This document shows, piece by piece, positions 6,669-13,578 of a stretch of DNA of 16,767 nt. Position 1 is the first letter of the stretch. The number at the start of each line of letters is the position of its first letter. Position numbers and translations under genes: made by a program. The notes under the pieces were generated by a model. It was given only the letters and a program-made list of their open reading frames with translations. It did not search any database and had not been told where the DNA came from. The stretch comes from Actinomycetota bacterium (GTDB lineage: Bacteria; Actinomycetota; Acidimicrobiia; Acidimicrobiales; Microtrichaceae), in assembly GCA_009700815.1 (NCBI GenBank), contig WLLG01000017.1:1-16767 (forward strand), in the 5' to 3' direction.

Positions 6669-7448
6669 TCAGGAATTGCTGCGGGTATCAGTCATGTCCG
6701 CTGTCCCAGCTCGACGTTGGATCATGGATGAAAGTCCGGGGGCCAAGCTTCCGAGCGTGGCTGCCAGGCGCAGTTCGATCGGAGCTACGAATGCTTCGGC
6801 GGGATTCGATTCAATGGTCTTGGCCACGCAGCGGCCAACATCGGCCGGAGTCTTCTTTCGGACGGCCGCCGGCAACTCAATACCCGAGGTGGCAAACATC
6901 CCAGCCTCGGAAATAAAGCCCGGCTCCACGATCGAGACGCCAATACCGGCACTCGACAAGTCCTCTCGCAGCGAGAGTGAGAACCCACGAAGGCCAAACT
7001 TGGTTGCGTTGTACATCCGAGTATTTGGGGTAGCGATCACGCCTGAGAGCGATCCGATGAAGACAATCTGCCCACCGGCCTGACGCTCCATGTGAGCTTG
7101 GGCAAATGCCGTGGCCATCAGAATTGGGCCACGCAGGTTGACATCAATTGACCGGTCAACCTCTTGCGCAGTCATCTGGGCAATTGCTACATCAGAACCC
7201 ATGCCCGCATTCGCGATCAGCACGTCGCAGTCACGTGATGCCTCGACGAGTTGCTCAAGGCCTGCAGGATCACAGAGATCCGCAACGAGGACCTGAGCCT
7301 GGGTTTGTTCAGCGAGTGCCTCAAGTTCCTCGACACGCCGACCAGTCAGCGTGAGTCTGGCTCCGCGCTGATGCAGTTCTTTGGCGATGGCCTGACCGAG
7401 TCCTCCGCTCGCACCTGTCAGCAGCACATTTCGACCGAAAATATTCAT
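6669..7448 (-). CDS. Short-chain dehydrogenase/reductase (SDR)
   Basis: The product is 259 aa from the ATG at 7448. The frame is open further upstream, but the cofactor motif requires a start here: MNIFGRNVLLTGASGGLG has the TGxxxGxG loop at residues 11-18. N80-A-G follows, and the catalytic set is S133 (or S135), Y146 and K150 (YNATK). This is a classical SDR binding NAD(P); G-R-R after strand two suggests NADP preference. The substrate is unknown. The C-terminal 30 residues, rich in serine and leucine, are not informative. A TACGTT box ends six bases before the ATG, as in other leaderless genes here. It lies 26 bp after a small membrane-protein gene on the same strand. Confidence 0.87.
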   Translation of the reverse strand: MNIFGRNVLLTGASGGLGQAIAKELHQRGARLTLTGRRVEELEALAEQTQAQVLVADLCDPAGLEQLVEASRDCDVLIANAGMGSDVAIAQMTAQEVDRSIDVNLRGPILMATAFAQAHMERQAGGQIVFIGSLSGVIATPNTRMYNATKFGLRGFSLSLREDLSSAGIGVSIVEPGFISEAGMFATSGIELPAAVRKKTPADVGRCVAKTIESNPAEAFVAPIELRLAATLGSLAPGLSSMIQRRAGTADMTDTRSNS

Positions 7449-7460
7449 AGCGTCAACGTA
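7449..7460 (-). promoter_or_regulatory. Putative -10 box for a leaderless SDR mRNA
   Basis: On the minus strand TACGTT is followed by GACGCT and then the ATG. The geometry is the same as for the antitoxin and GNAT genes. No ribosome-binding site is visible. Confidence 0.4.
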
Positions 7461-7474
7461 GCCCCTACCCCGGG

Positions 7475-7885
7475 TTAGAGAAGAAACAGTTCGCGAATGT
7501 CGAAGAGTGCCATGACAACAAGGGCCACAAAAATGCTGCCACCTACGATTGAGTAGCCCCACCGCCACTTATGGTTTGAGGCAAAGAACCTGCGCATTGA
7601 TAATGCAATTGCCGTCATCGAGATGGCGCCCAGCAGCAGCCCAACGATTGGCTTGGTGACTCCGTGAGTGAGATCAACAATTGGCGCGAGAAGTGGCAAC
7701 AAGAGGTACGTAACGGTGCATCGCATGGCAGAGACTGCGATTGATTTCCCAAAGGCATTCTCGGATCCAAAAATGCTCTTTGGCGGGGCATCCGGGTTGA
7801 TCCGCAGGAACCGGAGCATCGCAAGGTCGGCTGCGGAGCGCTGCGGTAGGAGGGGTTCTGCCGATGTTGCCTTGACTGATTCCAT
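7475..7885 (-). CDS. Small integral membrane protein, function unknown
   Basis: The product is 136 aa. A soluble N-terminal third (to about residue 50) is followed by three hydrophobic segments: around VTYLLLPLLAPIVDLT, PIVGLLLGAISMTAIALSM, and IVGGSIFVALVVMALFDI. Between the last two is a basic, tryptophan-bearing loop, RRFFASNHKWRWGY. Similar small proteins with this loop are, from memory, widespread hypotheticals in actinobacteria, but I cannot assign a function. A TAAAGT box lies nine bases before the ATG. The dehydrogenase gene follows 26 bp later and could be co-transcribed, although it also has a promoter-like box of its own. Confidence 0.7.
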   Translation of the reverse strand: MESVKATSAEPLLPQRSAADLAMLRFLRINPDAPPKSIFGSENAFGKSIAVSAMRCTVTYLLLPLLAPIVDLTHGVTKPIVGLLLGAISMTAIALSMRRFFASNHKWRWGYSIVGGSIFVALVVMALFDIRELFLL

Positions 7886-8070
7886 CGAGAGTCGACTTTA
7901 CGCTGGAGACAGGACATACGCACATCTCAGTGCTTGAATCTGCCAAAGAATCCCATGAGGACTCAACACGATGTGGGCCAAACGACTCAAAAACTCGCTG
8001 AGCAACTCGTAGCAGTAGAAATCCTCAGCGAATTATCAATAAATTCTGCTAAGTGGGCGATACTTGTAGC

Positions 8071-9429
8071 GTGCGTGACCGATCAGAAGCTGAATCAGAA
8101 GAGCAGCTTCTTCGCCTTGGAAGAGCAGTATCTCGGGCAAACGGTCATTTCTCGGTCATGATCGACCGAAATTTTCAAATCGAATGGGCCTCTGAGACTT
8201 CCTACCTGATCTTTGGGTGGTCAACTCTCGTGGGTCGAAACATGACCGACTTGATTCATCCTGAAGACTTTGAGTTAGCCGCTCAGTCCATTGAGTTTCA
8301 CGCGGATCACGCTTCGGATTATCAGGCGAACTTTGATCCTTCTTGGAGACCGGATTCCACGAGCATTCGAATCGCAACTGCAGAGGGCGATTACGTGCGC
8401 GCCGATGTGCAGCTATGTAACTTTCTTGAAGACCCAGAGATTGGGGGCCTGCTCGGCCTTGGTCGCTTTGGCCGTGACCTGAGCGACCTTGCAACTGCTA
8501 TTGACCTACTTGGCCAGAGTGCGCCACTCGACAGCGTCCTCCCCGTGCTTGCTCGCTTAGTGGACTGCAGCGTTGATGGCACCCGCACACAGATTGTCTA
8601 CTGGGAGGACGGGGCCACTACCTCTCACACTGCTCCAGATTCCGAGGGCCTGCCCGATGCGCCGACTGAGTTGTTGGCTCTGGCGCGAGAGACCGGTCAG
8701 GTTCAGCAGATCCTCGATCTGCAAGGGCAGGCAACCAAAGAGCTAGGAGAGAAGTTTGGTGCCGTGAGCCTGCTTCCGGTTGCGCTACCTGGGTCAAAGC
8801 AAATCGGAGCATGCATTGTTCTGTGGAGCGAGCCCGCCATGGGTTTGATCTCGGGTCCTCAGCGCCTCATACACCAAGCAGTCCGGCTCACGGCTCTGGC
8901 CGTAGCGGACCATCAGTCAAAGGGTGCGCTGCGCTTTGATGCCCAGCACGATGGACTAACAGGACTACTGAATCGCAAGGGTTTAAGTCAAGTATTTGCA
9001 GCCCAGCAAGGTCCTATTGCAGTGCTCTACATCGACCTCGATGACTTCAAGCCCGTCAACGACGAGTACGGCCATGAGGTAGGCGATCTGATGCTGGTCG
9101 AAATTTCTCGGCGTATCAACGCCTCAGTTCGGGAAATCGATTTTGTGGCTCGCTTAGGCGGTGATGAGTTCGCAGTTCTCTGCCCCGGAATCACTGACTC
9201 GAGCGAGGCTGCCGAGATCGCAGAACGACTCATTAGCGCCGTGGCTCTGCCAGCCGCTGGTGGGGAATTCACCGGCAAGATCGGTGCGAGCGCAGGAGTT
9301 GCTTTGGGCGACAGCAAGAGCGAACCTGCCGCCCTCCTTCGAACAGCAGATGTTGCGCTCTACCAAGCCAAGACGGGTGGCAAGCAGCGCGTTGCTGTGT
9401 CCAACGGCGCAACTACGACGGTGGGTTAG
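8071..9429 (+). CDS. Diguanylate cyclase with PAS and GAF-like sensor regions
   Basis: The product is about 452 aa from the GTG at 8071; an in-frame GTG at 8053 would add six residues. I prefer 8071 because GATACT ends six bases before it, but this is uncertain. Residues roughly 20-140 resemble a PAS domain (FQIEWAS...FGW....GRNMTDLIHPED). Residues 150-285 have the pattern of a degenerate GAF domain. The C-terminal domain begins with HDGLTGLLNR and carries the catalytic GGDEF at 363-367, so synthesis of cyclic di-GMP from two GTP is expected. An inhibitory site R-E-I-D stands exactly five residues before GGDEF, implying product feedback. There are no transmembrane segments, so it is a cytoplasmic sensor enzyme of unknown signal. 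No EAL domain is present in the window. It converges on rplA. Confidence 0.9.
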   Translation: MRDRSEAESEEQLLRLGRAVSRANGHFSVMIDRNFQIEWASETSYLIFGWSTLVGRNMTDLIHPEDFELAAQSIEFHADHASDYQANFDPSWRPDSTSIRIATAEGDYVRADVQLCNFLEDPEIGGLLGLGRFGRDLSDLATAIDLLGQSAPLDSVLPVLARLVDCSVDGTRTQIVYWEDGATTSHTAPDSEGLPDAPTELLALARETGQVQQILDLQGQATKELGEKFGAVSLLPVALPGSKQIGACIVLWSEPAMGLISGPQRLIHQAVRLTALAVADHQSKGALRFDAQHDGLTGLLNRKGLSQVFAAQQGPIAVLYIDLDDFKPVNDEYGHEVGDLMLVEISRRINASVREIDFVARLGGDEFAVLCPGITDSSEAAEIAERLISAVALPAAGGEFTGKIGASAGVALGDSKSEPAALLRTADVALYQAKTGGKQRVAVSNGATTTVG

Positions 9430-9443
9430 CGCAGTCGTTAGTC

Positions 9444-9457
9444 CTGCCACTTGGCAG
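9444..9457. terminator. Weak hairpin between convergent cyclase and rplA
   Basis: CTGCC and GGCAG form a 5-bp stem with an ACTT loop in the 50-bp space between the two stop codons. No T-run follows on either strand, so its role as a shared terminator is only suggested by its position. Confidence 0.25.
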
Positions 9458-9479
9458 TACTAGACCTGCTGGGGGTTGG

Positions 9480-10187
9480 TTAGACCTCTTCAGGCCGATC
9501 AAGCTTGTTGACGTCCACGCGAATCCCAGGTCCCATAGTTGAAGACAGGGTGACCTTCTTGAAGTAGCGCCCCTTCGAGGAGGAGGGCTTTGCTTTCTGC
9601 AGTTCTTCGATCACTGCCAAGAAGTTGTCGTTCAGCGCAGTCGGCTCAAAGCTGGCACGCCCGATTGGCACATGAACGTTGCCGTGGCGGTCTGTGCGGT
9701 ACTCGACCTTGCCGCCCTTGAACTCCTCAACTGCTTTCGCAGGGTCGGGGGTTACGGTGCCGGTCTTTGGGTTGGGCATCAAGCCACGGGGCCCGAGTGC
9801 TCTACCGAGGCGGCCGACTAGCGGCATCAGGTCAGGGGTAGCAATGGTGACGTCAAAGTCCATCATGCCGCCCTCGATGAGGGCTGCAAGGTCTTCAGCG
9901 CCGACGTACTCTGCGCCAGCGGCAGTGGCGGCTGCAGCAGCCTCACCCTGAGCAAACACGGCCACACGCACGTCTTTGCCTGTTCCTGCCGGCAAAGCAA
10001 CTGTGCCACGCACCATCTGATCGGGCTTGCGAGGGTCAACGCCTAGGCGGATAGCAAGGTCAATTGACTCGTCAAAGTTCTTGGTGGCGATTGTCTTCAC
10101 TACTGCCACGGCCTCGGCCGGCGTGTGGAAGTTGTCTCGGTCGAAACGCTTTGCGGCGTCATCAAACTTTTTGCCATGAAATGCCAT
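9480..10187 (-). CDS. rplA: 50S ribosomal protein L1
   Basis: The product is 235 aa, the usual length. The L1 signature LGPRGLMPNPKTGTVT is present around residues 130-145, and the N-terminal K-F-D-E-S-I-D motif and C-terminal KKVTLSSTMGPGIRVD are typical. L1 forms the L1 stalk at the ribosomal E site and in many bacteria represses its own operon. The start has a clean AGGAG six bases upstream. It is the last gene of the run and lies about 100 bp after rplK. rplJ and rplL do not follow within the window; a divergently oriented cyclase gene lies beyond it instead. Confidence 0.97.
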   Translation of the reverse strand: MAFHGKKFDDAAKRFDRDNFHTPAEAVAVVKTIATKNFDESIDLAIRLGVDPRKPDQMVRGTVALPAGTGKDVRVAVFAQGEAAAAATAAGAEYVGAEDLAALIEGGMMDFDVTIATPDLMPLVGRLGRALGPRGLMPNPKTGTVTPDPAKAVEEFKGGKVEYRTDRHGNVHVPIGRASFEPTALNDNFLAVIEELQKAKPSSSKGRYFKKVTLSSTMGPGIRVDVNKLDRPEEV

Positions 10188-10286
10188 GTCGATCTCCTAA
10201 ATGGATGGTCTCCCTCATGTCGGCGGGTCCGGAGGCGAGGTCTTCCTCTCGGGGCCGTACTGCTATGAACTTATTGCCTGAACGAA

Positions 10287-10715
10287 TTACTCAGCGATGC
10301 GGATACCCATTGAGCGAGCAGTACCAGCGATCTGCAACTTGGCAGCCTCGAGATCGTCGGTGTTCAGGTCGGGCAGCTTAATTTTTGCGATGTCTTCAAG
10401 CTGGCTGTCGGTGATCTCTGCGATTGATCCACGACCTGGGGTTTCAGAACCCTTCGCCAAACCAAGCGCCTCGCGAATCAGCACAGGAGCTGGTGGAGTC
10501 TTGGTAACGAAACTAAAGGTGCGATCCTCAAAGATCGAGATCTCGACCGGAACAATTGTTCCGCGCTGTGCTTCTGTTCTTGCGTTGTACTCCTTGCAGA
10601 AGTCCATAATCGCCACACCGTGGGGACCAAGCGCGGTTCCTACGGGCGGAGCAGGCGAGGCCTGTCCGGCGGGAATCTGGATCTTTACAAGGGCTACGAC
10701 CTTTTTCTTGGCCAT
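10287..10715 (-). CDS. rplK: 50S ribosomal protein L11
   Basis: The product is 142 aa, full length. The N-terminus (KIQIPAGQASPAPPVGTALG), the proline-rich hinge (TKTPPAPVLIREA) and the C-terminal RNA-binding domain ending ARSMGIRIAE are all canonical. L11 binds 23S rRNA in the GTPase-associated centre. The ribosome site is AGGAAGTG close to the ATG. The 132-bp space between nusG and this gene holds three small hairpins that may regulate read-through or translation. Confidence 0.97.
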   Translation of the reverse strand: MAKKKVVALVKIQIPAGQASPAPPVGTALGPHGVAIMDFCKEYNARTEAQRGTIVPVEISIFEDRTFSFVTKTPPAPVLIREALGLAKGSETPGRGSIAEITDSQLEDIAKIKLPDLNTDDLEAAKLQIAGTARSMGIRIAE

Positions 10716-10788
10716 TTTTCACTTCCTGCAGAAGGGCAACCATCCGGACGCAAACGCGCTACGGGGCCCAGGGACGACGTGTAAGTGT

Positions 10789-10855
10789 GGTGCATAGAGT
10801 GCACCTGTAGCAACCCGGCGACCTGCCGGGGCCACAATGAGCTCAAATTAGAGCT
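10789..10855 (-). promoter_or_regulatory. Row of three short hairpins in the nusG-rplK leader
   Basis: Reading the minus strand from nusG, these are AGCTC/GAGCT across the nusG stop (10840-10855), CCCGGC/GCCGGG with a 5-base loop (10814-10830), and GGTGCA/TGCACC with a 5-base loop (10789-10805). The GC-rich middle hairpin lacks a T-run. L1 binding to the rplK leader is known in other bacteria, but I cannot match that site here; attenuation, processing or an L1 site are all possible. Confidence 0.4.
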
Positions 10856-11609
10856 TTGCCACCTGAGAGAATTCGAGTTCAACAGGGGTTTCACGGCCGA
10901 AGATATTGACGAGAACCTTCATCTTCATATGGTCCTCATCGATGTCGACCACCGATCCGGAGAAGTCAGCAAATGGACCTTCCTTGACGCGCACTGTCTC
11001 GTTCAACTCGTATTCAAGACGAGGACGTGCACGCTTGGGCGAGTCATCGGTTGGGCTATCCGCAGTGCGAATAAACTCTTCGACCTCTCTACGAGACAGC
11101 GGAGAGGGCTTGTTTCCGGCACCGACAAAGCCAGTGACTCCTGGAGTATTGCGAATCACGTACCAGCTGTCATCGTCGAGCGAGCAGCGGATAATCAAGT
11201 AGCCGGGGAACATCTTTTTCTGTGCGATGACCTTCTTGCCAGCTTTGAATTCGGTCACCTCTTCCATGGGAATGGCGACCTCGTGGATCTTTGCATCCAT
11301 TGCCATCGACCGGGTTCGGGCCTCGATGTTTTGGCGGACCTTGTTCTCATATCCCGACTGGGTATGTAGGACGTACCACTTGCCCGGCTTGTCGTAAGGC
11401 GAAATTGCAGCCTCGGCTGCAGCAGCGGCCGCCTGCGCTAGCAGTTCCTCCTCTGCGAGGACCTCGGCCACCTCCTCGGCAACGATCTCTTCAACAATCG
11501 CTTCTTCGATCAATTCTTCAACGATCTCTTCAACAATCGCTTCTTCGATCAATTCTTCAACGATCTCTTGTTCACTATCAGTCACGCTTGCTCCGTCATC
11601 ATCAGTCAT
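10848..11609 (-). CDS. nusG: Transcription termination/antitermination protein NusG
   Basis: The product is 253 aa from the ATG at 11609, chosen because GGAGAA lies nine bases upstream; an earlier ATG at 11660 lacks such a site. The NGN domain starts near residue 77 (KWYVLHTQSGYENKV), with the conserved KMFPGYL and RNTPGVTGFVG. The C-terminal KOW domain has VKEGPFADFSGSV. NusG binds RNA polymerase and, through KOW, Rho or ribosomal protein S10. Residues 15-60 form the acidic extension common in actinobacteria, here built from a tandem 13-residue repeat (VEELIEEAIVEEI) followed by an alanine run. The gene follows secE after 72 bp. Confidence 0.96.
   Translation of the reverse strand: MTDDDGASVTDSEQEIVEELIEEAIVEEIVEELIEEAIVEEIVAEEVAEVLAEEELLAQAAAAAAEAAISPYDKPGKWYVLHTQSGYENKVRQNIEARTRSMAMDAKIHEVAIPMEEVTEFKAGKKVIAQKKMFPGYLIIRCSLDDDSWYVIRNTPGVTGFVGAGNKPSPLSRREVEEFIRTADSPTDDSPKRARPRLEYELNETVRVKEGPFADFSGSVVDIDEDHMKMKVLVNIFGRETPVELEFSQVAKL
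11484..11569 (-). repeat. 39-bp tandem repeat inside nusG (about 2.2 copies)
   Basis: Two identical 39-bp units lie at 11484-11522 and 11523-11561, followed by eight more matching bases. In frame they encode an acidic 13-residue repeat in the NusG N-terminal extension. The identity at the DNA level, including silent positions, indicates a recent duplication. Confidence 0.85.
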
Positions 11610-11681
11610 TCGTTCAGATTCTCCGTGGTCAGCACTGCCGGCTTCGGCAGGCCTCATCATTGAGGGTGGATAGTTCGATGG

Positions 11682-12047
11682 CTAGTAGCCGCTAGCTGCA
11701 AAGGCTGAGACTTGGCTCACCGTGGCGGCGAGAGCACCTTCAGCTGCAGGATCGGTAATAAATCTGAACAGCCGCTCGAAGAGGAAGTCGATCCCAAATA
11801 CGAAGGCAGTAAAGACAATGAGGGCTGCCAGCACAATGATGGAATACCGACGCACCTCGTCCCGAGTCGGCCAAGCAACCTTTTTGAGCTCAGCTCGCAC
11901 CTCTCGGATGAACTGCATGGGCTTTGTGCGCTCAGACTTCAGATGCTGAGCGGGTGCCTTTCGGTCACGCACAGCAGTTTGGGAGCCGTCAGGATTAACC
12001 TGACCACCCTTCTGCGCAGCTCGTTTTTGCTCTCGGTTCATCGACAC
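11682..12047 (-). CDS. secE: Preprotein translocase subunit SecE
   Basis: The product is 121 aa from a GTG at 12047, which is eight bases after GGAGAGG; an ATG two codons later (12041) is the alternative. The C-terminal part has the SecE hallmark FIREVRAELKKVAWPTRDEV followed by one transmembrane helix (IIVLAALIVFTAFVFGIDFLF), as expected for the short single-helix form. SecE clamps SecY in the translocation channel. The N-terminal 50 residues are charged and poorly conserved, usual for actinobacteria. The gene lies 80 bp after tRNA-Trp and 72 bp before nusG. Confidence 0.93.
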   Translation of the reverse strand: MSMNREQKRAAQKGGQVNPDGSQTAVRDRKAPAQHLKSERTKPMQFIREVRAELKKVAWPTRDEVRRYSIIVLAALIVFTAFVFGIDFLFERLFRFITDPAAEGALAATVSQVSAFAASGY

Positions 12048-12126
12048 GGCGAGTACCTCTCCGGAAGTTAATAATTCTGCTGAATACCAGGCCCGAAAGC
12101 CCCAACAAACAACAGCAACAAGTGAG

Positions 12127-12200
12127 CAGGGCAGGTGGGACTCGAACCCACAACCGCCGGTGTTGGAGACCGGTGCTCTAGCCAATTGAGCCACTGCCCT
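12127..12200 (-). tRNA. trnW: tRNA-Trp (anticodon CCA)
   Basis: On the minus strand the 74-base gene folds as a cloverleaf: acceptor AGGGCAG/CTGCCCT with discriminator G, D-stem GCTC/GAGC, anticodon stem CCGGT/ACCGG with loop CTCCAAC, and T-arm GTGGG TTCGAGT CCCAC. The CCA tail is not encoded. It sits upstream of secE, its usual actinobacterial position. Confidence 0.97.
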
Positions 12201-12204
12201 TTGT

Positions 12205-12264
12205 ACTGCTCTAGCCCATAACGAAACCAAGGTTTCGCGTCCAAGCCAGATCAGACTGCTCTAG
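12205..12264 (-). promoter_or_regulatory. Palindrome and direct repeats upstream of tRNA-Trp
   Basis: A perfect inverted repeat, CGAAACC-AA-GGTTTCG, lies at 12222-12237. It is bracketed by two direct copies of ACTGCTCTAG at 12205-12214 and 12255-12264. On the minus strand, TTGGAC just before the palindrome and a TATGGG-like box just after it have roughly promoter spacing for tRNA-Trp/secE. The palindrome could be an operator between -35 and -10, or a terminator stem for the upstream genes; there is no clear T-run. Confidence 0.4.
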
Positions 12265-12335
12265 GTTAGACCGTGAAAGGCCCAAGGGCTACACGAGAGC
12301 CTGTCTTGCTCCGAACTTCTCGCCGTTGCGGCCCG

Positions 12336-12379
12336 CTGTCATGCTGCTGTCAGGCTGCTGTCATGCTGCTGTCAGGCAG
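12336..12379 (-). repeat. 11-bp tandem repeat, four units, at the anti-sigma stop codon
   Basis: Four units alternate CTGTCATGCTG and CTGTCAGGCTG (the last ends GGCAG). The array spans the TGA of the anti-sigma gene and about 36 bp downstream of it. The period of about one helical turn would place identical faces on one side of the DNA. Function is unknown. Confidence 0.8.
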
Positions 12380-12731
12380 GGGCAGGCCGACGGGCGCGTG
12401 CAGCAAGAGCAATCGCTCCCGCTGCAGTTGCTGCCGCTGCCGTCGCTGTAACTGCTGCAACATAGGCGACACGATGCCGATCCCAAGCTGACTGAATAGG
12501 GTTGCGAGACGTCCGACTCTGCAAATACTGGAGAATCTCCGTTACCATTTGTGGCCCGGGATCAATCTCTGCTGAACGCAGGGAGCCCATACCGCGAAAC
12601 ACCTTCTTGTACTGAGCTTGCTCTGCTTGGCAGCGAAGACACCGATCCACATGACGTGCCGCTGTTTTGGGCATCGGCAGTTCAGCCTCAATCGATTCCG
12701 ATACGGCCACCGCAGCGTCCTCACACCGCAC
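12372..12731 (-). CDS. Zinc-finger, membrane-anchored anti-sigma factor
   Basis: The product is 119 aa from a GTG at 12731 that overlaps the end of the sigma-factor gene by 11 bp. The open frame runs further upstream, but that part is a shadow of the sigma gene. Residues C3 and H27-x3-C31-x2-C34 form the ZAS motif that binds zinc and clasps an ECF sigma factor. Residues 88-111, alanine-rich (VAYVAAVTATAAAATAAGAI), look like one transmembrane helix with a basic outer end. It should hold the partner sigma factor at the membrane until a signal, possibly redox, releases it. The final residues lie in an 11-bp tandem repeat. Confidence 0.8.
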   Translation of the reverse strand: MRCEDAAVAVSESIEAELPMPKTAARHVDRCLRCQAEQAQYKKVFRGMGSLRSAEIDPGPQMVTEILQYLQSRTSRNPIQSAWDRHRVAYVAAVTATAAAATAAGAIALAARARRPAPA

Positions 12732-13365
12732 GGGATTGCACCTGATCAAGTTCGGGGAACAACTCTGAGCGCAAGCGATGTCTGGCTCTATGCAAGCGAA
12801 CCTTTGCAGCTGTGGTTGAAATCCCCAGTTCGGAAGCGATGTCCTCATGGGACATCTCATAGACATCTCTCAGCACTACTACCGCACGAAGCTTGGGCGG
12901 CAAGGTGTCGAGCGCAACTAGGAGGCGGTTGCGTAGGTCCCCCGCTTCTGCCCGAAGCTCGGGGTTGTACTCACTGCGCAGATCAATCAGTTCGTCCGTC
13001 TCTGGCAGCTTTGAGTGCCGGTGGCGAACACGGCGTTGCATCTGCGTAGAGGCACAGTTCGCTGTCACTCGGTACATCCAGGTGGAGAATTGGGACTCGC
13101 CGCGAAACTTTGGCAGGGCTCGGTACGCCCTGAGATAAGCCTCCTGCGTGACGTCTCGCGCATCTTCGGAATTGCCCGTCAGGCGAACCGCCAACGTGTA
13201 GGTCTGCACGTATGTGGCCTGAACAAGTAGTTCGAAAGCTGATTCATCACCCTGTTGGGCCGCAGCAACCAAACTAGAGAGTTCATCCTGCACTCGAGGC
13301 AGCGGTCGCTCCACTAGGGCAGAGGAGTCTTCTGTGTCAGCAGGCTTCCGAGTTCGAGGCTGCAT
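12721..13365 (-). CDS. ECF (RpoE-like) RNA polymerase sigma factor
   Basis: The product is 214 aa from the ATG at 13365 (a GTG directly before it is possible). Sigma region 2 is clear: AVRLTGNSEDARDVTQEAYL, then FRGESQFSTWMYRVTANCA. Region 4 has LPPKLRAVVVLRDVYEMSHE and the helix-turn-helix IASELGISTTAAKVRLHRAR. There is no region 1 or 3, so this is a group 4 sigma factor. Its stop overlaps the anti-sigma start, giving coupled translation. It begins 26 bp after the rpmG stop with no terminator between, so it is probably read from the tRNA/rpmG promoter as well as any promoter of its own. The position between rpmG and tRNA-Trp is unusual. Confidence 0.92.
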   Translation of the reverse strand: MQPRTRKPADTEDSSALVERPLPRVQDELSSLVAAAQQGDESAFELLVQATYVQTYTLAVRLTGNSEDARDVTQEAYLRAYRALPKFRGESQFSTWMYRVTANCASTQMQRRVRHRHSKLPETDELIDLRSEYNPELRAEAGDLRNRLLVALDTLPPKLRAVVVLRDVYEMSHEDIASELGISTTAAKVRLHRARHRLRSELFPELDQVQSRAV

Positions 13366-13391
13366 CACAGGCCTAGAAACAGTGCTTGTCT

Positions 13392-13553
13392 CTAGCGCGT
13401 TTCTTTGTGCATGGTGTGCTTGCGATCGAACCTGCAGTACTTGTTCAGTTCGATACGTTCACGGTCATTCACCTTGGACTTCTTGGTGATGTAGTTACGA
13501 CGCTTGCACTCGGTGCACTCGAGCGTCACTTTGATGCGCTTGTCGGAGGCCAT
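13392..13553 (-). CDS. rpmG: 50S ribosomal protein L33
   Basis: The product is 53 aa: MASDKRIKVTLECTECKRRN then YITKKSKVNDRERIELNKYC and a tail ending HTMHKETR. This is a clear L33, with AGGAG nine bases before the ATG. The first zinc pair is present (C13, C16), but the second reads C40-R-F-D43, so the usual fourth cysteine is aspartate. It is therefore a C-plus type protein with one ligand changed; Asp could still ligate zinc weakly. The gene sits downstream of tRNA-Thr and tRNA-Met and just upstream of the sigma-factor gene, all in one direction. Confidence 0.95.
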   Translation of the reverse strand: MASDKRIKVTLECTECKRRNYITKKSKVNDRERIELNKYCRFDRKHTMHKETR

Positions 13554-13578
13554 CTGGTATTGCTCCTGTAGAGAGAGT

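Noticed and set aside
7449..7568. Forty-residue N-terminal extension of the dehydrogenase
   Set aside because: The SDR fold begins at MNIFGRNVLLTGASG; the extension overlaps the end of the upstream gene and looks random.
12732..12866. Upstream extension of the anti-sigma frame to 12866
   Set aside because: It overlaps the DNA-binding region of the sigma gene and has no anti-sigma-like sequence; the GTG at 12731 fits the usual coupled start.
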